Assembly (NCBI GenBank): GCA_016721115.1 | Contig: JADKIW010000001.1 | Span: forward strand, 3,673,501 to 3,737,500 | Source: Candidatus Defluviilinea proxima | Lineage (GTDB): Bacteria; Chloroflexota; Anaerolineae; Anaerolineales; Villigracilaceae | Length of the DNA: 64,000 bases | Direction: 5' to 3' | Shown: positions 8,019 through 17,241 of the stretch, one piece after another | Layout: the number at the start of each line of letters is the position of its first letter | How positions within the stretch are numbered: the stretch's first letter is position 1 | The notes under the pieces: generated by a model | What the model saw: only the letters and a program-made list of their open reading frames with translations | Database searches by the model: none | Told to the model about the DNA's origin: nothing | Made by a program: the position numbers and the translations under genes

Positions 8019-8807
8019 TTTTATTCCTTTATTCCTTTGGCGAACAGCCTCATATACGATCAACGCTGTTGAAACCGAAACGTTCAATGAATTGACCTTG
8101 CCCATCATGGGAATCTTCACTTTAATATCTGCGTTCGACATCCAGAAATCGGTAAGCCCCTCATCTTCCGTGCCGACCGCGATGGCGACTGGCTCACACA
8201 TATTCACATCGGAATACATCACGTCTGCTGATGGAGTGGCGGCGAGAACACGCATCTTTCTGCTCTTCAGCCATTCCAACGCTGATGCATTATCACATTC
8301 GACAACTGGTACGCTAAAAACCGCTCCGCGGCTGGCTCGAACAACATTCGGATTCCACACGTCCACGCGTGGGTTACAGACGAGAAGTGCATCTACATGA
8401 GCGGCGTCGGCTGTGCGGAGGATAGCGCCGAGATTGCCAGGCTTCTCAACGGATTCAGCCACAATTACCAGTGGAGTCTCATTTCCAGACAGCAAGCTGT
8501 CTGATTCTAAAGACAACTTGGGAATCGGAAAGACGGCCAACCAACCATCAGGGTTATCGCGGTAGGACATTTTCTCAAAGACGTGGCGGGAGACAGTCAA
8601 ATTTTCAGCGGTGGCTACAACCAATTGCGTTGAAACAAGCTCGGGGGCGGAAAGAAGCGTCTGCGGCACATGCCCGGCAGAGAGCGCCAGTTGGATCTCG
8701 TCAAAGCCTTCCACAAGCATCAATCCATCCTTCTGACGCTGTTTCTTATCTTCACGAAGTTTGACAATGTGCTTGACGCGCGGGTTTTGGAGGCTGGTGA
8801 TATCCAT
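8007..8807 (-). CDS. SpoU/TrmH-family RNA methyltransferase
   Basis: About 266 residues starting MDITSLQNPRVKHIVKLRE, the standard opening of RlmB/TrmH-like enzymes with an N-terminal substrate-binding domain (KDGLMLVEGFDEI). The SPOUT knot motifs are present: VESVEKPGNLGAILRTADAA (motif 1), VAIAVGTEDEGLTDF (motif 2) and VKIPMMGKVNSLNVSVSTAL (motif 3). It transfers a methyl group from S-adenosylmethionine to ribose 2'-OH of rRNA or tRNA; the target base is unknown. ATG 8807 is chosen because the upstream oppF stop overlaps it by one base (TAATG), implying translational coupling. The last codons lie within a large hairpin. Confidence 0.9.
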   Translation of the reverse strand: MDITSLQNPRVKHIVKLREDKKQRQKDGLMLVEGFDEIQLALSAGHVPQTLLSAPELVSTQLVVATAENLTVSRHVFEKMSYRDNPDGWLAVFPIPKLSLESDSLLSGNETPLVIVAESVEKPGNLGAILRTADAAHVDALLVCNPRVDVWNPNVVRASRGAVFSVPVVECDNASALEWLKSRKMRVLAATPSADVMYSDVNMCEPVAIAVGTEDEGLTDFWMSNADIKVKIPMMGKVNSLNVSVSTALIVYEAVRQRNKGIKVTQ

Positions 8808-9790
8808 TATTTTACGAGGAGCAGACAGGCGGCTTGATGTGTATCGGTCACCGTCAGTAACCGTGGATCGCTTTGTTTGCATATATCGATCGCAACCGGG
8901 CAACGCGGGTGGAAGCGACACCCTGATGGAAGGTCAATGGGGTTCGGAGTTTCACCTAGAAGGACCATTCTTTTCTTGCGCATGCGGGGGTTGGGAACAG
9001 GGATAACCGAAAGCAACGCCTTTGTATAAGGATGTTGCGGCTTCTTCAACACTTCACGCATGGTGCCGATCTCAACGATACGCCCCAAGTACATGACCGC
9101 TACACGGTCTGCGAAGTAGCCGACTGTGCCAAGATCGTGTGTAATGAAGATGACAGAGATGCCGCGTGTGCGCCGCAGGTCGGCCAGCAAGTTGATGATC
9201 TCAGCACGGATGGAAACGTCGAGCATTGAGACTGGTTCATCAGCCAGCAAAATATGCGGTTCAAGTACCAGCGCCCCCGCAATAACAACACGTTGACGTT
9301 GCCCACCAGAGAGTTGGTGTGGGTAACGGTATAAGTAATCTTCAGCTGGTTTCAAGCCCGAATCTTCCAAAGCTTGTAGAACGCGTGCTCGTCTTTCTTC
9401 AGGATTTGCCGCGATACCATGAACGATGAGAGGTTCGGAAACGATCTCTTCTATAGTTTGGGTGGGATTGAGCGATTCATAGGGGTCTTGAAAAACCATT
9501 TGAATACGCTGACGGATGGCCTTGCGTTCCTTTGCCGATGCATGGGTAATATCCTTGCCGTCAAAGAAAATATTGCCCGCGGTAGCTTCTTCCAAACCCA
9601 TCAAGGTGAGCGATAACGTAGATTTTCCGCATCCGCTTTCGCCGACCAGAGCGATCACTTCCCCTCGCCTGAGTTGCAGGTTGAGATCATCCACGGCGTG
9701 GACAAAACTTTCCTTGCGTGAGAACCAGCCTGGCCGACCCGCTTGGAAATATTTTTTCAAGTTCTTTACTTCGAGAATATATTCGCTCAT
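8807..9790 (-). CDS. Oligopeptide/dipeptide ABC transporter ATP-binding protein (OppF/DppF type)
   Basis: 327 residues. Walker A GESGCGKST, signature LSGGQRQR, Walker B HILLADEPVSMLD and H-loop FITHDLG are present, followed by the C-terminal oligopeptide-family region with PHPYTKALL-type sequence (KPQHPYTKALL) and the Cys-containing GCRFHPRCP motif seen in Opp/Dpp ATPases. It pairs with the ATPase domain of the fused upstream protein to power peptide uptake. It starts 1 nt after the stop of that gene and its own stop overlaps the methyltransferase start. Last transport gene of a five-gene minus-strand operon. Confidence 0.92.
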   Translation of the reverse strand: MSEYILEVKNLKKYFQAGRPGWFSRKESFVHAVDDLNLQLRRGEVIALVGESGCGKSTLSLTLMGLEEATAGNIFFDGKDITHASAKERKAIRQRIQMVFQDPYESLNPTQTIEEIVSEPLIVHGIAANPEERRARVLQALEDSGLKPAEDYLYRYPHQLSGGQRQRVVIAGALVLEPHILLADEPVSMLDVSIRAEIINLLADLRRTRGISVIFITHDLGTVGYFADRVAVMYLGRIVEIGTMREVLKKPQHPYTKALLSVIPVPNPRMRKKRMVLLGETPNPIDLPSGCRFHPRCPVAIDICKQSDPRLLTVTDTHQAACLLLVK

Positions 9791-9791
9791 G

Positions 9792-11738
9792 TTATTTACT
9801 CTCGATCAAATGACAACTCACGACGTGCCCGCCTATAAGTTCATGTAATTTTGGCGTTTCAGAAGAACAGCGGTCAAAAGCCAGGGGACAACGCGGTGCA
9901 AAACGACAGCCCGGTGGCAACGCATCCAATTTGGGGGGCGAACCGGGGATGGATGTCAGTCGTCGCTCAAGCTTGGAAAGATCGGGGAATGCTTTGAGCA
10001 GTTCCTGTGTATACGGATGACGCGGCTCGTTATAGATAGTGTCCACTTCTGCGTATTCAGCAGTCATACCACCATACATAACAAGCACCGTATCGCACAT
10101 CTCTGCCACTACGCCGAGATCATGAGTAACAAAGATCACGGCAAGTCCCAGTTTTTTACGAAGGCCATCCAACAATTCAAGGATCTGCGCCTGTATCATC
10201 ACATCCAATGCGGTGGTCGGTTCGTCTGCAATGACAATTTCTGGATCACATGAAAGCGCCATGGCGATCATCGCACGTTGCCGCATGCCGCCGGAGTATT
10301 GATGCGGAAAATGGTCCTTATGCTCAGCTGAAATGCCGACCAATTCAAGCAATTCCACCACGCGGGCATCCAATATCGCTGGTGGATAAGAAGGCATATG
10401 CTTGATGATCGCTTCCTTAATCTGATCACCAACTGTCCGCACAGGGTTGAGCGCATTCATCGCACCCTGAAAGATGACTGAAATATCGCTCCAGCGAACA
10501 TCCGACATTTCTTCTTCGGTCAACGTCGCAAGGTCTTTTCCTTTAAAAAACACGTGGCCGTTTGAGATCTCGCCCGCGGCAGGCAACAAACGGTTCAACG
10601 CCATCATCAACGTTGTCTTGCCGCATCCACTCTCCCCCACCAACCCCATCACTTCGCCCTCATGCAAGCTGAAGCTTACATTGTGAACCGCTTTCGCAAC
10701 CTTGCCATCATTCACATAATTAACAGACAGATTGCGGACATCGAGCAACAGCGGAGTGTCTTTACGTTTCTTTGATTTAACTTCTGCGGCAGATGAAAGT
10801 CCGCCCGATTCATTCTGGACCGTGGGCCTGCCCGGCATTAAGTGATGTGCTTCAAGCCTTGGGTTTAAAACTTGCTCAAGACCATTCCCAAGCAGAGTCA
10901 ACCCGAGCACAACCCATACAATTCCGAGCCCCGGCGCGAACAATGCCCACCAAGCTCCGGCGCTCATCGCTCCACGTCCGAAAGCAAAGTTAAGCATCTG
11001 GCCCCATGATATGGCTGTAGGATCACCCAAGCCAATGAAAGAAAGCGTGGACTCGCTTAATATCGCAGAAGAAATTACAAGAATGCCATTCACAACAAGG
11101 ATGGGTGTCACAAGGGGCATGATGTGAGTGGTGATAATATGCCAATTCCCGGCACCAATCGCTTTGGCGCGCAATACAAACTTACGCGATTTCACAGCCA
11201 ACGCTTGTGAACGCACGATACGCGCTGTTGTAGTCCAACCCAAAAGGCCGATCACAAAAATAATATTCAACAGGTTTGGTTTGGTGAGTGCCACGATCAC
11301 AACGATCAATGGCAGATCAGGGATGACCAACATCGTGTCCGTAAATCGCATCAAAAGGTTTTCAAGTCGCCCACCATAAAAACCAGCCACAACTCCGATG
11401 AAACCACCGATCACGATGGAAATAAAAGCCGCAAAGAATCCCACAATGAGTGAGATACGCGCTCCATACATAAAACTGGAGAGCACATCTTTACCAGCAT
11501 CATCTGTACCAAACCAATGCTGTGCATCAGGCGGATTGTAAATATCACCAGATGAAATTCCCTCATACGACTTGGGATTGTAGGGAGCAATCACATCTGC
11601 AAAAATAGCAACAAGTATGATCAAAACAAGCATGATCAATCCCACCACCGCCATGCGATTCTTCGCAAGAGTTTTCCAAAACCCTTGCAAAGGCGATGAA
11701 GGGATGAGAGGTTTAATTTCCAATTCCTGTACTGCCAT
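9792..11738 (-). CDS. Fused dipeptide/oligopeptide ABC permease (DppC) and ATPase (DppD)
   Basis: About 648 residues combining two normally separate subunits. Residues ~25-300 are a DppC-type permease: hydrophobic helix near 30-50, periplasmic loop with DAQHWFGTDDAGKDVLS, and the EAA loop (KAIGAGNWHII...HIMP). After a ~30-residue linker, residues ~330-648 are an OppD-type ATPase: Walker A GESGCGKTT, signature YSGGMRQR, Walker B IVIADEPTTALD, H-loop FVTHDLG, and the GCRFAPRCP tail. ATG 11738 has GGAG 5 nt upstream; a GTG at 11744 overlapping the dppB stop is an alternative. The fusion fixes ATPase to permease stoichiometry on one side of the transporter. Confidence 0.9.
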   Translation of the reverse strand: MAVQELEIKPLIPSSPLQGFWKTLAKNRMAVVGLIMLVLIILVAIFADVIAPYNPKSYEGISSGDIYNPPDAQHWFGTDDAGKDVLSSFMYGARISLIVGFFAAFISIVIGGFIGVVAGFYGGRLENLLMRFTDTMLVIPDLPLIVVIVALTKPNLLNIIFVIGLLGWTTTARIVRSQALAVKSRKFVLRAKAIGAGNWHIITTHIMPLVTPILVVNGILVISSAILSESTLSFIGLGDPTAISWGQMLNFAFGRGAMSAGAWWALFAPGLGIVWVVLGLTLLGNGLEQVLNPRLEAHHLMPGRPTVQNESGGLSSAAEVKSKKRKDTPLLLDVRNLSVNYVNDGKVAKAVHNVSFSLHEGEVMGLVGESGCGKTTLMMALNRLLPAAGEISNGHVFFKGKDLATLTEEEMSDVRWSDISVIFQGAMNALNPVRTVGDQIKEAIIKHMPSYPPAILDARVVELLELVGISAEHKDHFPHQYSGGMRQRAMIAMALSCDPEIVIADEPTTALDVMIQAQILELLDGLRKKLGLAVIFVTHDLGVVAEMCDTVLVMYGGMTAEYAEVDTIYNEPRHPYTQELLKAFPDLSKLERRLTSIPGSPPKLDALPPGCRFAPRCPLAFDRCSSETPKLHELIGGHVVSCHLIESK

Positions 11739-11740
11739 GT

Positions 11741-12769
11741 TCACTCCGACTGGACGCGCGGATCAAGATAGGAATAAGTAAGGTCAGCGATCAGGTTCGC
11801 CAAGATTACACTAATTGCGATCAAAAGAAATGCGCCCTGCAAGACCGGGTAGTCACGCCGAATTACCGCTTCATAAATAGCGCCCCCCAGACCTGGCCAT
11901 GAATAGACCGCCTCAATTTGAATGGCACCTGCTACGGTAAATCCAAGGTTGATCGCAATAATGGTTACAATGGGAAGCATCGCATTCTTCAGCGCATGAT
12001 CCTTCAATATCTGAAACTTGCTCAAGCCTTTTGCCTTGGCAGTCAAAATATAATCTTCAGCCAACACATCCAACAGGCTCGAACGCATGACAAGCATATA
12101 TTCGCCCATGTACACGATGGTGTAGGTAAGTGTGGGCAAGATCATATGCTTGAATACATCACCAAATTGATAAAACAACGAGTAAGAACTTGTGCCGGGG
12201 GTTGCTTTACCCCCAATAGGAAAGCCATGATTACTCCCCCAGAACAATAGAATGATTCCCAGCCAAAATGTGGGCAGACTCCAAGCCACCAGACCAGTGA
12301 TTAACGCGCTATAGTCAATAGCGGTGCGAGCCTTCCATGCGGCAAATACACCGAAAGCAATTCCCACAATAATGGAGAGTATTTGCCCGGCGCCGATCAA
12401 CAAAATAGTGTTCCATAACCGTTCAACCAAAAGATCAGACACAGGACGATTGCTGTGGAAACTGATTCCCAAATCCCCTATTGTAAGATTGCGAAGATAA
12501 ATAAAAAATTGCGTCTCAAATGGGTTGACGGAGCAATCCCCAATTTCAAGCGGGTTGATGGAGTTGAAACAATTGATAACAGGTTTGTCCAACCCAAAGC
12601 GGACTCGTATCGCTTCCACCGCTTCTTTCTTCATACGCGGGTCTTTTACCCCGGCACGGGCCGGGTCGCCCGGCAGAACACGAAACAGAAAAAAATTCAG
12701 GATGAGTACAAACAAGATCGTAAAGAGCGACCAGCCGATCTTTTTGAGAAGGTAGCGATAGCGATTCAA
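11741..12769 (-). CDS. Dipeptide/oligopeptide ABC transporter permease (DppB/OppB type)
   Basis: 342 residues with the standard DppB start (YLLKKIGWSLFTILFVLILN), the motif FRVLPGDPARAGV, six hydrophobic segments and the EAA loop (AKAKGLSKFQILKDHALKNAMLP). Compared with usual DppB it has an insertion after the first periplasmic segment (INCFNSINPLEIGDCSVNPFE). TTG at 12769 is the likely start: AAAGGG lies 8 nt upstream and no in-frame ATG is near. It forms the membrane channel with the permease half of the next gene, whose reading frame follows the TGA stop at 11741 almost at once. Confidence 0.9.
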   Translation of the reverse strand: MNRYRYLLKKIGWSLFTILFVLILNFFLFRVLPGDPARAGVKDPRMKKEAVEAIRVRFGLDKPVINCFNSINPLEIGDCSVNPFETQFFIYLRNLTIGDLGISFHSNRPVSDLLVERLWNTILLIGAGQILSIIVGIAFGVFAAWKARTAIDYSALITGLVAWSLPTFWLGIILLFWGSNHGFPIGGKATPGTSSYSLFYQFGDVFKHMILPTLTYTIVYMGEYMLVMRSSLLDVLAEDYILTAKAKGLSKFQILKDHALKNAMLPIVTIIAINLGFTVAGAIQIEAVYSWPGLGGAIYEAVIRRDYPVLQGAFLLIAISVILANLIADLTYSYLDPRVQSE

Positions 12770-12801
12770 GGATATTCCCTTTGACGGATGCAGTAAATCG
12801 G

Positions 12802-12834
12802 GCGACAGGGGCGGCGCATCACCGCCCCTGTCGC
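12802..12834. repeat. Palindrome between binding-protein and permease genes
   Basis: GCGACAGGGGCGG-CGCATCA-CCGCCCCTGTCGC, a perfect 13-bp stem between the first and second genes of the peptide operon. Stem-loops at this place in ABC operons often protect the 3' end of the binding-protein message. It also fits the repeat-palindrome class seen elsewhere here. Confidence 0.7.
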
Positions 12835-12844
12835 TTTGTTCTGT

Positions 12845-14482
12845 TTATTTAACAGGTTCGACAACGCTTAGCGATGTCACGTCAGATAGTTCAACTTTGG
12901 GCTTATCAAGCACCCAGCCTGTGAAACGGTCTTTGCGGTATGCTTGTACGCTCTGAGCATAATAAGGGATGATGTAGACTACATCATCAAACACGATCTG
13001 TTGCATCTTCCAGACGAGTTCTTTCCTCTTATTTAGATCCAGCTCAGATGCCTGTTCGCGGAATAACGTGTCGTAGTCAGGGTTAGAGTACCCAGATTCG
13101 TTACTGCCTGTGGGGATTTCGTCTGAGGTCATAACGCCCAAAAGCAGGTTGGGATCAGGGTCAGAGCCCCATCCCCAAATGATGATATCGAAATCATACG
13201 CCGGGCAACAAGCGGATGTCAATGCATCTGGGTCTACAGCCTGCGCCTCCACTTTAACACCTGCCTGTCCCCACATTTCGCTCAACAGTTCAGCGGTACG
13301 AGGGGCATCAATGCTGTCGCTTGGCCAACTCAGGCGGAAAGTTAGAGATTTTGAACCGTCAGGTAAATCGCGAGTTCCATCTTTGTCAGCATCCACGTAT
13401 CCAGCATCATCCAGAATCTGATTTGCCTTCGCAATATCATATTCATAATCCTTGATACTGGAGTTGTACCAAAAGCCAAGACCATCAGGAATAAGCGTAG
13501 TGCCTGGTGTTCCCAAGCCAAGTAAAACGACATCAATGATCTTCTTCTTATCTGTAGCATGCGCTAGTGCAAGACGGACATTCCGATCTTGTAAAGCAGG
13601 ATGTCCCGAACAAATGCCATCTGTTGGCGGACAATTTTCTGGTGACACCTGATTAAAGATGATATCGGTCACACCTGGCGAGAAGGGAGCGCCTGTCACT
13701 ACTTCCACATTCGGGTCAGTGCGGAGAGTTTCCACTGCGGTATTGGGCATTTCAGTGATCATATCCACTTGCCCAGTTTTAATTGCCTGAACCAATGCAT
13801 CCTGGCTTTCAAATGTCTGGAAGATCAGTTCGTCGATCTTAGGCATATTGCCGAAGTATTCCGAGTTCTTCGCAAGGTGAACAAATTCATTTTGTTTATA
13901 CTCGACCATCTTGAATGGTCCACTTCCGATCATGGCAACATTCTCAAACTCAACCGCATTCTCTTTTTCCCAAACATGTTTTGGAACAACATAGAGGAAA
14001 ACCAATTGAGAATCAATATTCGGTATCGCTTCAGAAAGCGTGATCACAACCTCATTATTTGAAGTCGCTTCAACGTTTTCAAAATAAGCTGTGTAGTCGC
14101 CCATCCACGGATAGCCCTCTGTGTTGTGGTACAGATCGTAGGAGAATTTTACATCTTCAGCGGTGAGAGGTTGTCCATCATGGAATTTCACACCATCACG
14201 GATCTTGTATGTATACACCAACCCATCATCTGAAACTTTGACGCTCTCGGCTAGGCTCAATTTGAACGAACCATCTAACTGAAGCTGATACATTGTATCG
14301 AACACCAATCCAAAAATGGTGTATGCCTCCGTTAATACGGCTACGCCGGGATTCAGCGTATCAGGGCTACCCGCCCACCCCACTCTCATTGTCACGGGCT
14401 GAGATTGACCAATTGCCCCACATGCAGAAAGCACAAGTGCAACCACGGTCAACAGTACAACGAACGTATATTTAACTTTCAT
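12845..14482 (-). CDS. ABC transporter substrate-binding lipoprotein, peptide family (SBP family 5)
   Basis: About 545 residues. A lipoprotein signal (MKVKYTFVVLL... ending VLSAC) places it on the outside of the cytoplasmic membrane. The body is a family 5 binding protein: YTYKIRDGVKFHDGQPLTAEDV is the diagnostic opening motif, with NVRLALAHATDKKKI and the C-terminal PDPNLLLGVM region. It captures peptides or similar solutes for the DppB/C-D/F transporter encoded next. ATG 14482 is chosen because GGAGGAG lies 4-10 nt upstream and it gives a proper signal peptide; an in-frame start 69 nt earlier would bury the signal. First gene of the operon. Confidence 0.92.
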   Translation of the reverse strand: MKVKYTFVVLLTVVALVLSACGAIGQSQPVTMRVGWAGSPDTLNPGVAVLTEAYTIFGLVFDTMYQLQLDGSFKLSLAESVKVSDDGLVYTYKIRDGVKFHDGQPLTAEDVKFSYDLYHNTEGYPWMGDYTAYFENVEATSNNEVVITLSEAIPNIDSQLVFLYVVPKHVWEKENAVEFENVAMIGSGPFKMVEYKQNEFVHLAKNSEYFGNMPKIDELIFQTFESQDALVQAIKTGQVDMITEMPNTAVETLRTDPNVEVVTGAPFSPGVTDIIFNQVSPENCPPTDGICSGHPALQDRNVRLALAHATDKKKIIDVVLLGLGTPGTTLIPDGLGFWYNSSIKDYEYDIAKANQILDDAGYVDADKDGTRDLPDGSKSLTFRLSWPSDSIDAPRTAELLSEMWGQAGVKVEAQAVDPDALTSACCPAYDFDIIIWGWGSDPDPNLLLGVMTSDEIPTGSNESGYSNPDYDTLFREQASELDLNKRKELVWKMQQIVFDDVVYIIPYYAQSVQAYRKDRFTGWVLDKPKVELSDVTSLSVVEPVK

Positions 14483-14852
14483 CTTGCTCCTCCTTCGCTT
14501 TGGTTTATTGGCGGACATCCCATACTTAAATGGAAACTGCATCGACGGCACGATTAGATCAACCGCGATGCAGAATGCACATCAAACAATTTGTTTCGCT
14601 TTTATATGTACTAGGTGGCTCGGTCGTGTACATTAGAAAGATTTTACTTTAGTTTCGAGAATGGGAAAAGGCATTTTCCGTTGCATCATCAAAACCAAGT
14701 GGGTGATCTTAAGCGCATCCGACTAGGGTAGGTTAGTGCCTAACTTCGATGCACCTTTTATTTAGTAGTTATGTTTGTTTAGAGTAAGTTTTCTTGTGAT
14801 TTATTGGCTACACGAAATATTGTTGGGGACAAAAATATCATCCCTTGTCTTG
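14483..14852. other. Gene-free stretch upstream of the peptide operon
   Basis: About 370 AT-rich bases between two minus-strand genes. The promoter of the peptide operon should be here, but no convincing -35/-10 pair was found by eye. Seen: a small dyad GTTAG-TGC-CTAAC near 14732-14744 and a near palindrome around AAACAATTTGTTT (14584-14596) ~100 nt upstream of the operon start, which could be an operator. No T-tailed hairpin follows the glycosidase stop. No coding frame is supported. Confidence 0.4.
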
Positions 14853-16613
14853 CTACTCTTTTCTTATTATCTTCAATGCGATATCTGCTTTGAATTCTGG
14901 TACTGCGATAGCACACTCAGTGTTCGAGCATTCAACTGCAACAGTATCCAGATACTCGCCTGTCCATGTGTTGTACGGTTGGATCGTGTACGACCCAACT
15001 GGTAAGCCACTCAAAGTAAGTTCAACGTTAGAACGTAGAGGCATATTAGTTCGCACCTCGTCAATGGGTTTACCTTCGAGTGAAAAATCTTGGACCCAGA
15101 TCAGGCCGCCACCATTTCCCGCAAATCCCCAAGCACGGACTTGTTCATCACTCGAAGTAATTGGCAACGCAGACGGGTCCCATTTTGCCAACGGCACATC
15201 GCCAACAAATTGTGAAAGCCTGCTAATGTCCGCGTACATTTCGGGAGTCATTTCAGCCCATGATCCGCCGCTGTTCCATTCCGCTGGGGTCATGGCGGCA
15301 CCTGCGCTCAATGCGGCCCAATTCGAGTTGTGGAACAGTTCAGGATAGTATGTGTTGCCCGTCACGCCAAATTCACCGATCCAGTTGGGTTTGTCGGCAT
15401 TCTTCAACATTAATTGTGTCCATTCGGCCACATGTTGAGCTGCACCTACAGTATCGTTTACGTTACCGTCACCTTGCGCGCCGTTATCGAAATCATAAAG
15501 ATGCACCTGCGGCATATCCATGACTACATGACCGGTCGGCCAATCGAACTCACCTGAACCGCTAGCAGTTGTTGGATGGCGATACGGATCGTTAGCCACA
15601 AAATAATCGTTCACTTTTTTATGCCAGGGATCGGTCTGATCGTAGGCGTTTGTGCCGTTGATCTCGGAGGCGGTTAGCCACATCCCTATTGCAGGACTAT
15701 ATCCCCACCGTGCGATTGTGTAACGATATAAGTTTTCCTGCCAAGCCCAAGGTTCATCAGCGGTGAAAAAGGAATTGATATCGCTCAATTTGCTAAACCC
15801 ATTGGCACTCCAATTTCCCCTGCCCCATGCATGTGTCTCATCACGGAGTTCAGGATGATCCCAAATAGTGAAGACAAGAACAACACCTTTCTTCTGGGCA
15901 TCCTTGACAACCAGGTCAATGATGTTCATTGGGCCCATGGAATAATTATTGTACTCATTGATAAATGAATTGCTATAGATCGGCCACCACACCACATAGT
16001 TTTCATTAGCGGCCTTCATATCATCAAACAAGCGGACACCTGTATCCGCACTGAAGCCTGCAGACAATAAGCTGAACGCGTCACAGTGACCAACGCCATA
16101 AAATGGAGTTCCATCGTGATAGACAAGGTAATGCGGACTGTAAGATGGATCATACGTATTACCGGGAATCACCCAACCATGTAAATCAGAAGGTGAAACG
16201 GTAAATTCTCCTTCATTAGGAAGGCTCTGGCCGCGCGCATCTTTGACGGAGATCGAATATTTCCACGTGCCTTCTTGTGATGGGGTGAACCGCATTTTCC
16301 ATGCACCAGCGCCGTCCCAAAAGCCAGGGACCTTCATGGTTTTACCATCGGGCCCTGTAAACACGCCATCAAGTGCAACTTCCCTTGCATCAAAGGGATT
16401 GGAATACTTTGCATCTATACCCAAGGTAAGTTCAACCGATTCGTACTTTCGCACGTCTGTCCGATCCAAAACCGCCGAGAGAACTTTGGGGAGGTCAGGC
16501 GGGGCAGTTGGCGATGGCGGGGCAACGGTTGGTTCCACAGTTGCCTGCCCACCACAAGCTGTCAGAATAAATACAACGATCAGAAAAGCAGATAATATGA
16601 TTCTCTTTTCCAT
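14853..16613 (-). CDS. Secreted glycoside hydrolase-like lipoprotein (DUF5060 + DUF4038-like barrel)
   Basis: About 586 residues. N-terminal lipobox (FILTACGGQ) then a Pro/Thr linker. Residues ~40-125 look like the DUF5060 beta-sandwich (FDAREVALDGVF...GFWDGAGAWKMRFTPSQEGTWKY), which precedes (beta/alpha)8 glycosidase domains. The next ~300 residues fit a DUF4038/apiosidase-like barrel: TPFYGVGHCDAFSLL, NYVVWWPIYS, IWDHPELRDE, WLTASEINGTNAYD (an acid/base-like Glu) and PNWIGEFGVTG (a nucleophile-like Glu). The C-terminal ~90 residues are a beta-rich domain. Probably cleaves plant or microbial polysaccharide at the cell surface; substrate unknown. ATG 16613 has GGAG 9 nt upstream and follows the GNAT stop by one base. 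Confidence 0.75.
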   Translation of the reverse strand: MEKRIILSAFLIVVFILTACGGQATVEPTVAPPSPTAPPDLPKVLSAVLDRTDVRKYESVELTLGIDAKYSNPFDAREVALDGVFTGPDGKTMKVPGFWDGAGAWKMRFTPSQEGTWKYSISVKDARGQSLPNEGEFTVSPSDLHGWVIPGNTYDPSYSPHYLVYHDGTPFYGVGHCDAFSLLSAGFSADTGVRLFDDMKAANENYVVWWPIYSNSFINEYNNYSMGPMNIIDLVVKDAQKKGVVLVFTIWDHPELRDETHAWGRGNWSANGFSKLSDINSFFTADEPWAWQENLYRYTIARWGYSPAIGMWLTASEINGTNAYDQTDPWHKKVNDYFVANDPYRHPTTASGSGEFDWPTGHVVMDMPQVHLYDFDNGAQGDGNVNDTVGAAQHVAEWTQLMLKNADKPNWIGEFGVTGNTYYPELFHNSNWAALSAGAAMTPAEWNSGGSWAEMTPEMYADISRLSQFVGDVPLAKWDPSALPITSSDEQVRAWGFAGNGGGLIWVQDFSLEGKPIDEVRTNMPLRSNVELTLSGLPVGSYTIQPYNTWTGEYLDTVAVECSNTECAIAVPEFKADIALKIIRKE

Positions 16614-16614
16614 T

Positions 16615-17151
16615 TCAATCGACTCCAAATACATTATTTGAATTTTCCATTAACTTTGAATCTGTCAGGTACTTGACCATCAAGACAATCTCAAACCCGC
16701 CCGCATAAGACATGGTATTAAGAATTTCAAATCCCAATTTCGAATAGAAACGAGGTAATGCGCCATCATTATCTACGCAGTCCAAATATACTTTTTCACA
16801 ACCGTTAGTTTTTGAGTAATTACAAGCTTCAATCGCACATTCTTCCCCATATCCTTTTCCTTTATGTTGAACAGCGCTCGCCAAGGTAGCCATGCAAAGA
16901 TAGTTGCCCTGCATTTGATCCCCCCAATCCAAAACGCTTTTATCAAGCAAACAAACCACAGCAGTTAATCCGCCATTAACCCAATAACCAAAAAATCGAC
17001 CAGCCACCTGCCTTTGAGAGATAACTTCAAAAGGGATTGGCTGAGTCCACTGGCGAATCCCTTGCTGGTTGAGCCAATTTGTTCGGGCGACAATAATATC
17101 GTAACCTTCTTGTATTTCAGTTGCTTCAATTTTCCGAAAAATTCCGCTCAT
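16615..17151 (-). CDS. GNAT-family N-acetyltransferase
   Basis: About 178 residues. The acetyl-CoA motif is HKGKGYGEECAIEAC with the preceding strand NYLCMATLASAV, and the final SKLGFEILNTM is the typical FYxKLGF element. ATG 17151 (MSGIFRKIEAT) with GAGAG upstream is preferred; the longer frame from 17199 adds an uncharacteristic leader. Substrate unknown. Its TGA is one base from the glycosidase ATG (TGA-A-ATG), so the two are coupled in translation although their functions look unrelated. Confidence 0.8.
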   Translation of the reverse strand: MSGIFRKIEATEIQEGYDIIVARTNWLNQQGIRQWTQPIPFEVISQRQVAGRFFGYWVNGGLTAVVCLLDKSVLDWGDQMQGNYLCMATLASAVQHKGKGYGEECAIEACNYSKTNGCEKVYLDCVDNDGALPRFYSKLGFEILNTMSYAGGFEIVLMVKYLTDSKLMENSNNVFGVD

Positions 17152-17204
17152 TGTTTCTCTCGAATGAAATGCTGTGCTGGTTAAGTATAGCATGCACATA
17201 AAAT

Positions 17205-17238
17205 AATTTCGTCCGATGGAATTCCATCGGACGAAATT
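17205..17238. terminator. Perfect 34-bp palindrome between RIO kinase and GNAT genes
   Basis: AATTTCGTCCGATGGAA followed directly by its exact reverse complement (17 + 17 nt, no loop). It starts 4 nt beyond the end of the RIO kinase gene. Probably a terminator or processing site; a perfect zero-loop palindrome could also act at the DNA level. Confidence 0.65.
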
Positions 17239-17241
17239 TGA

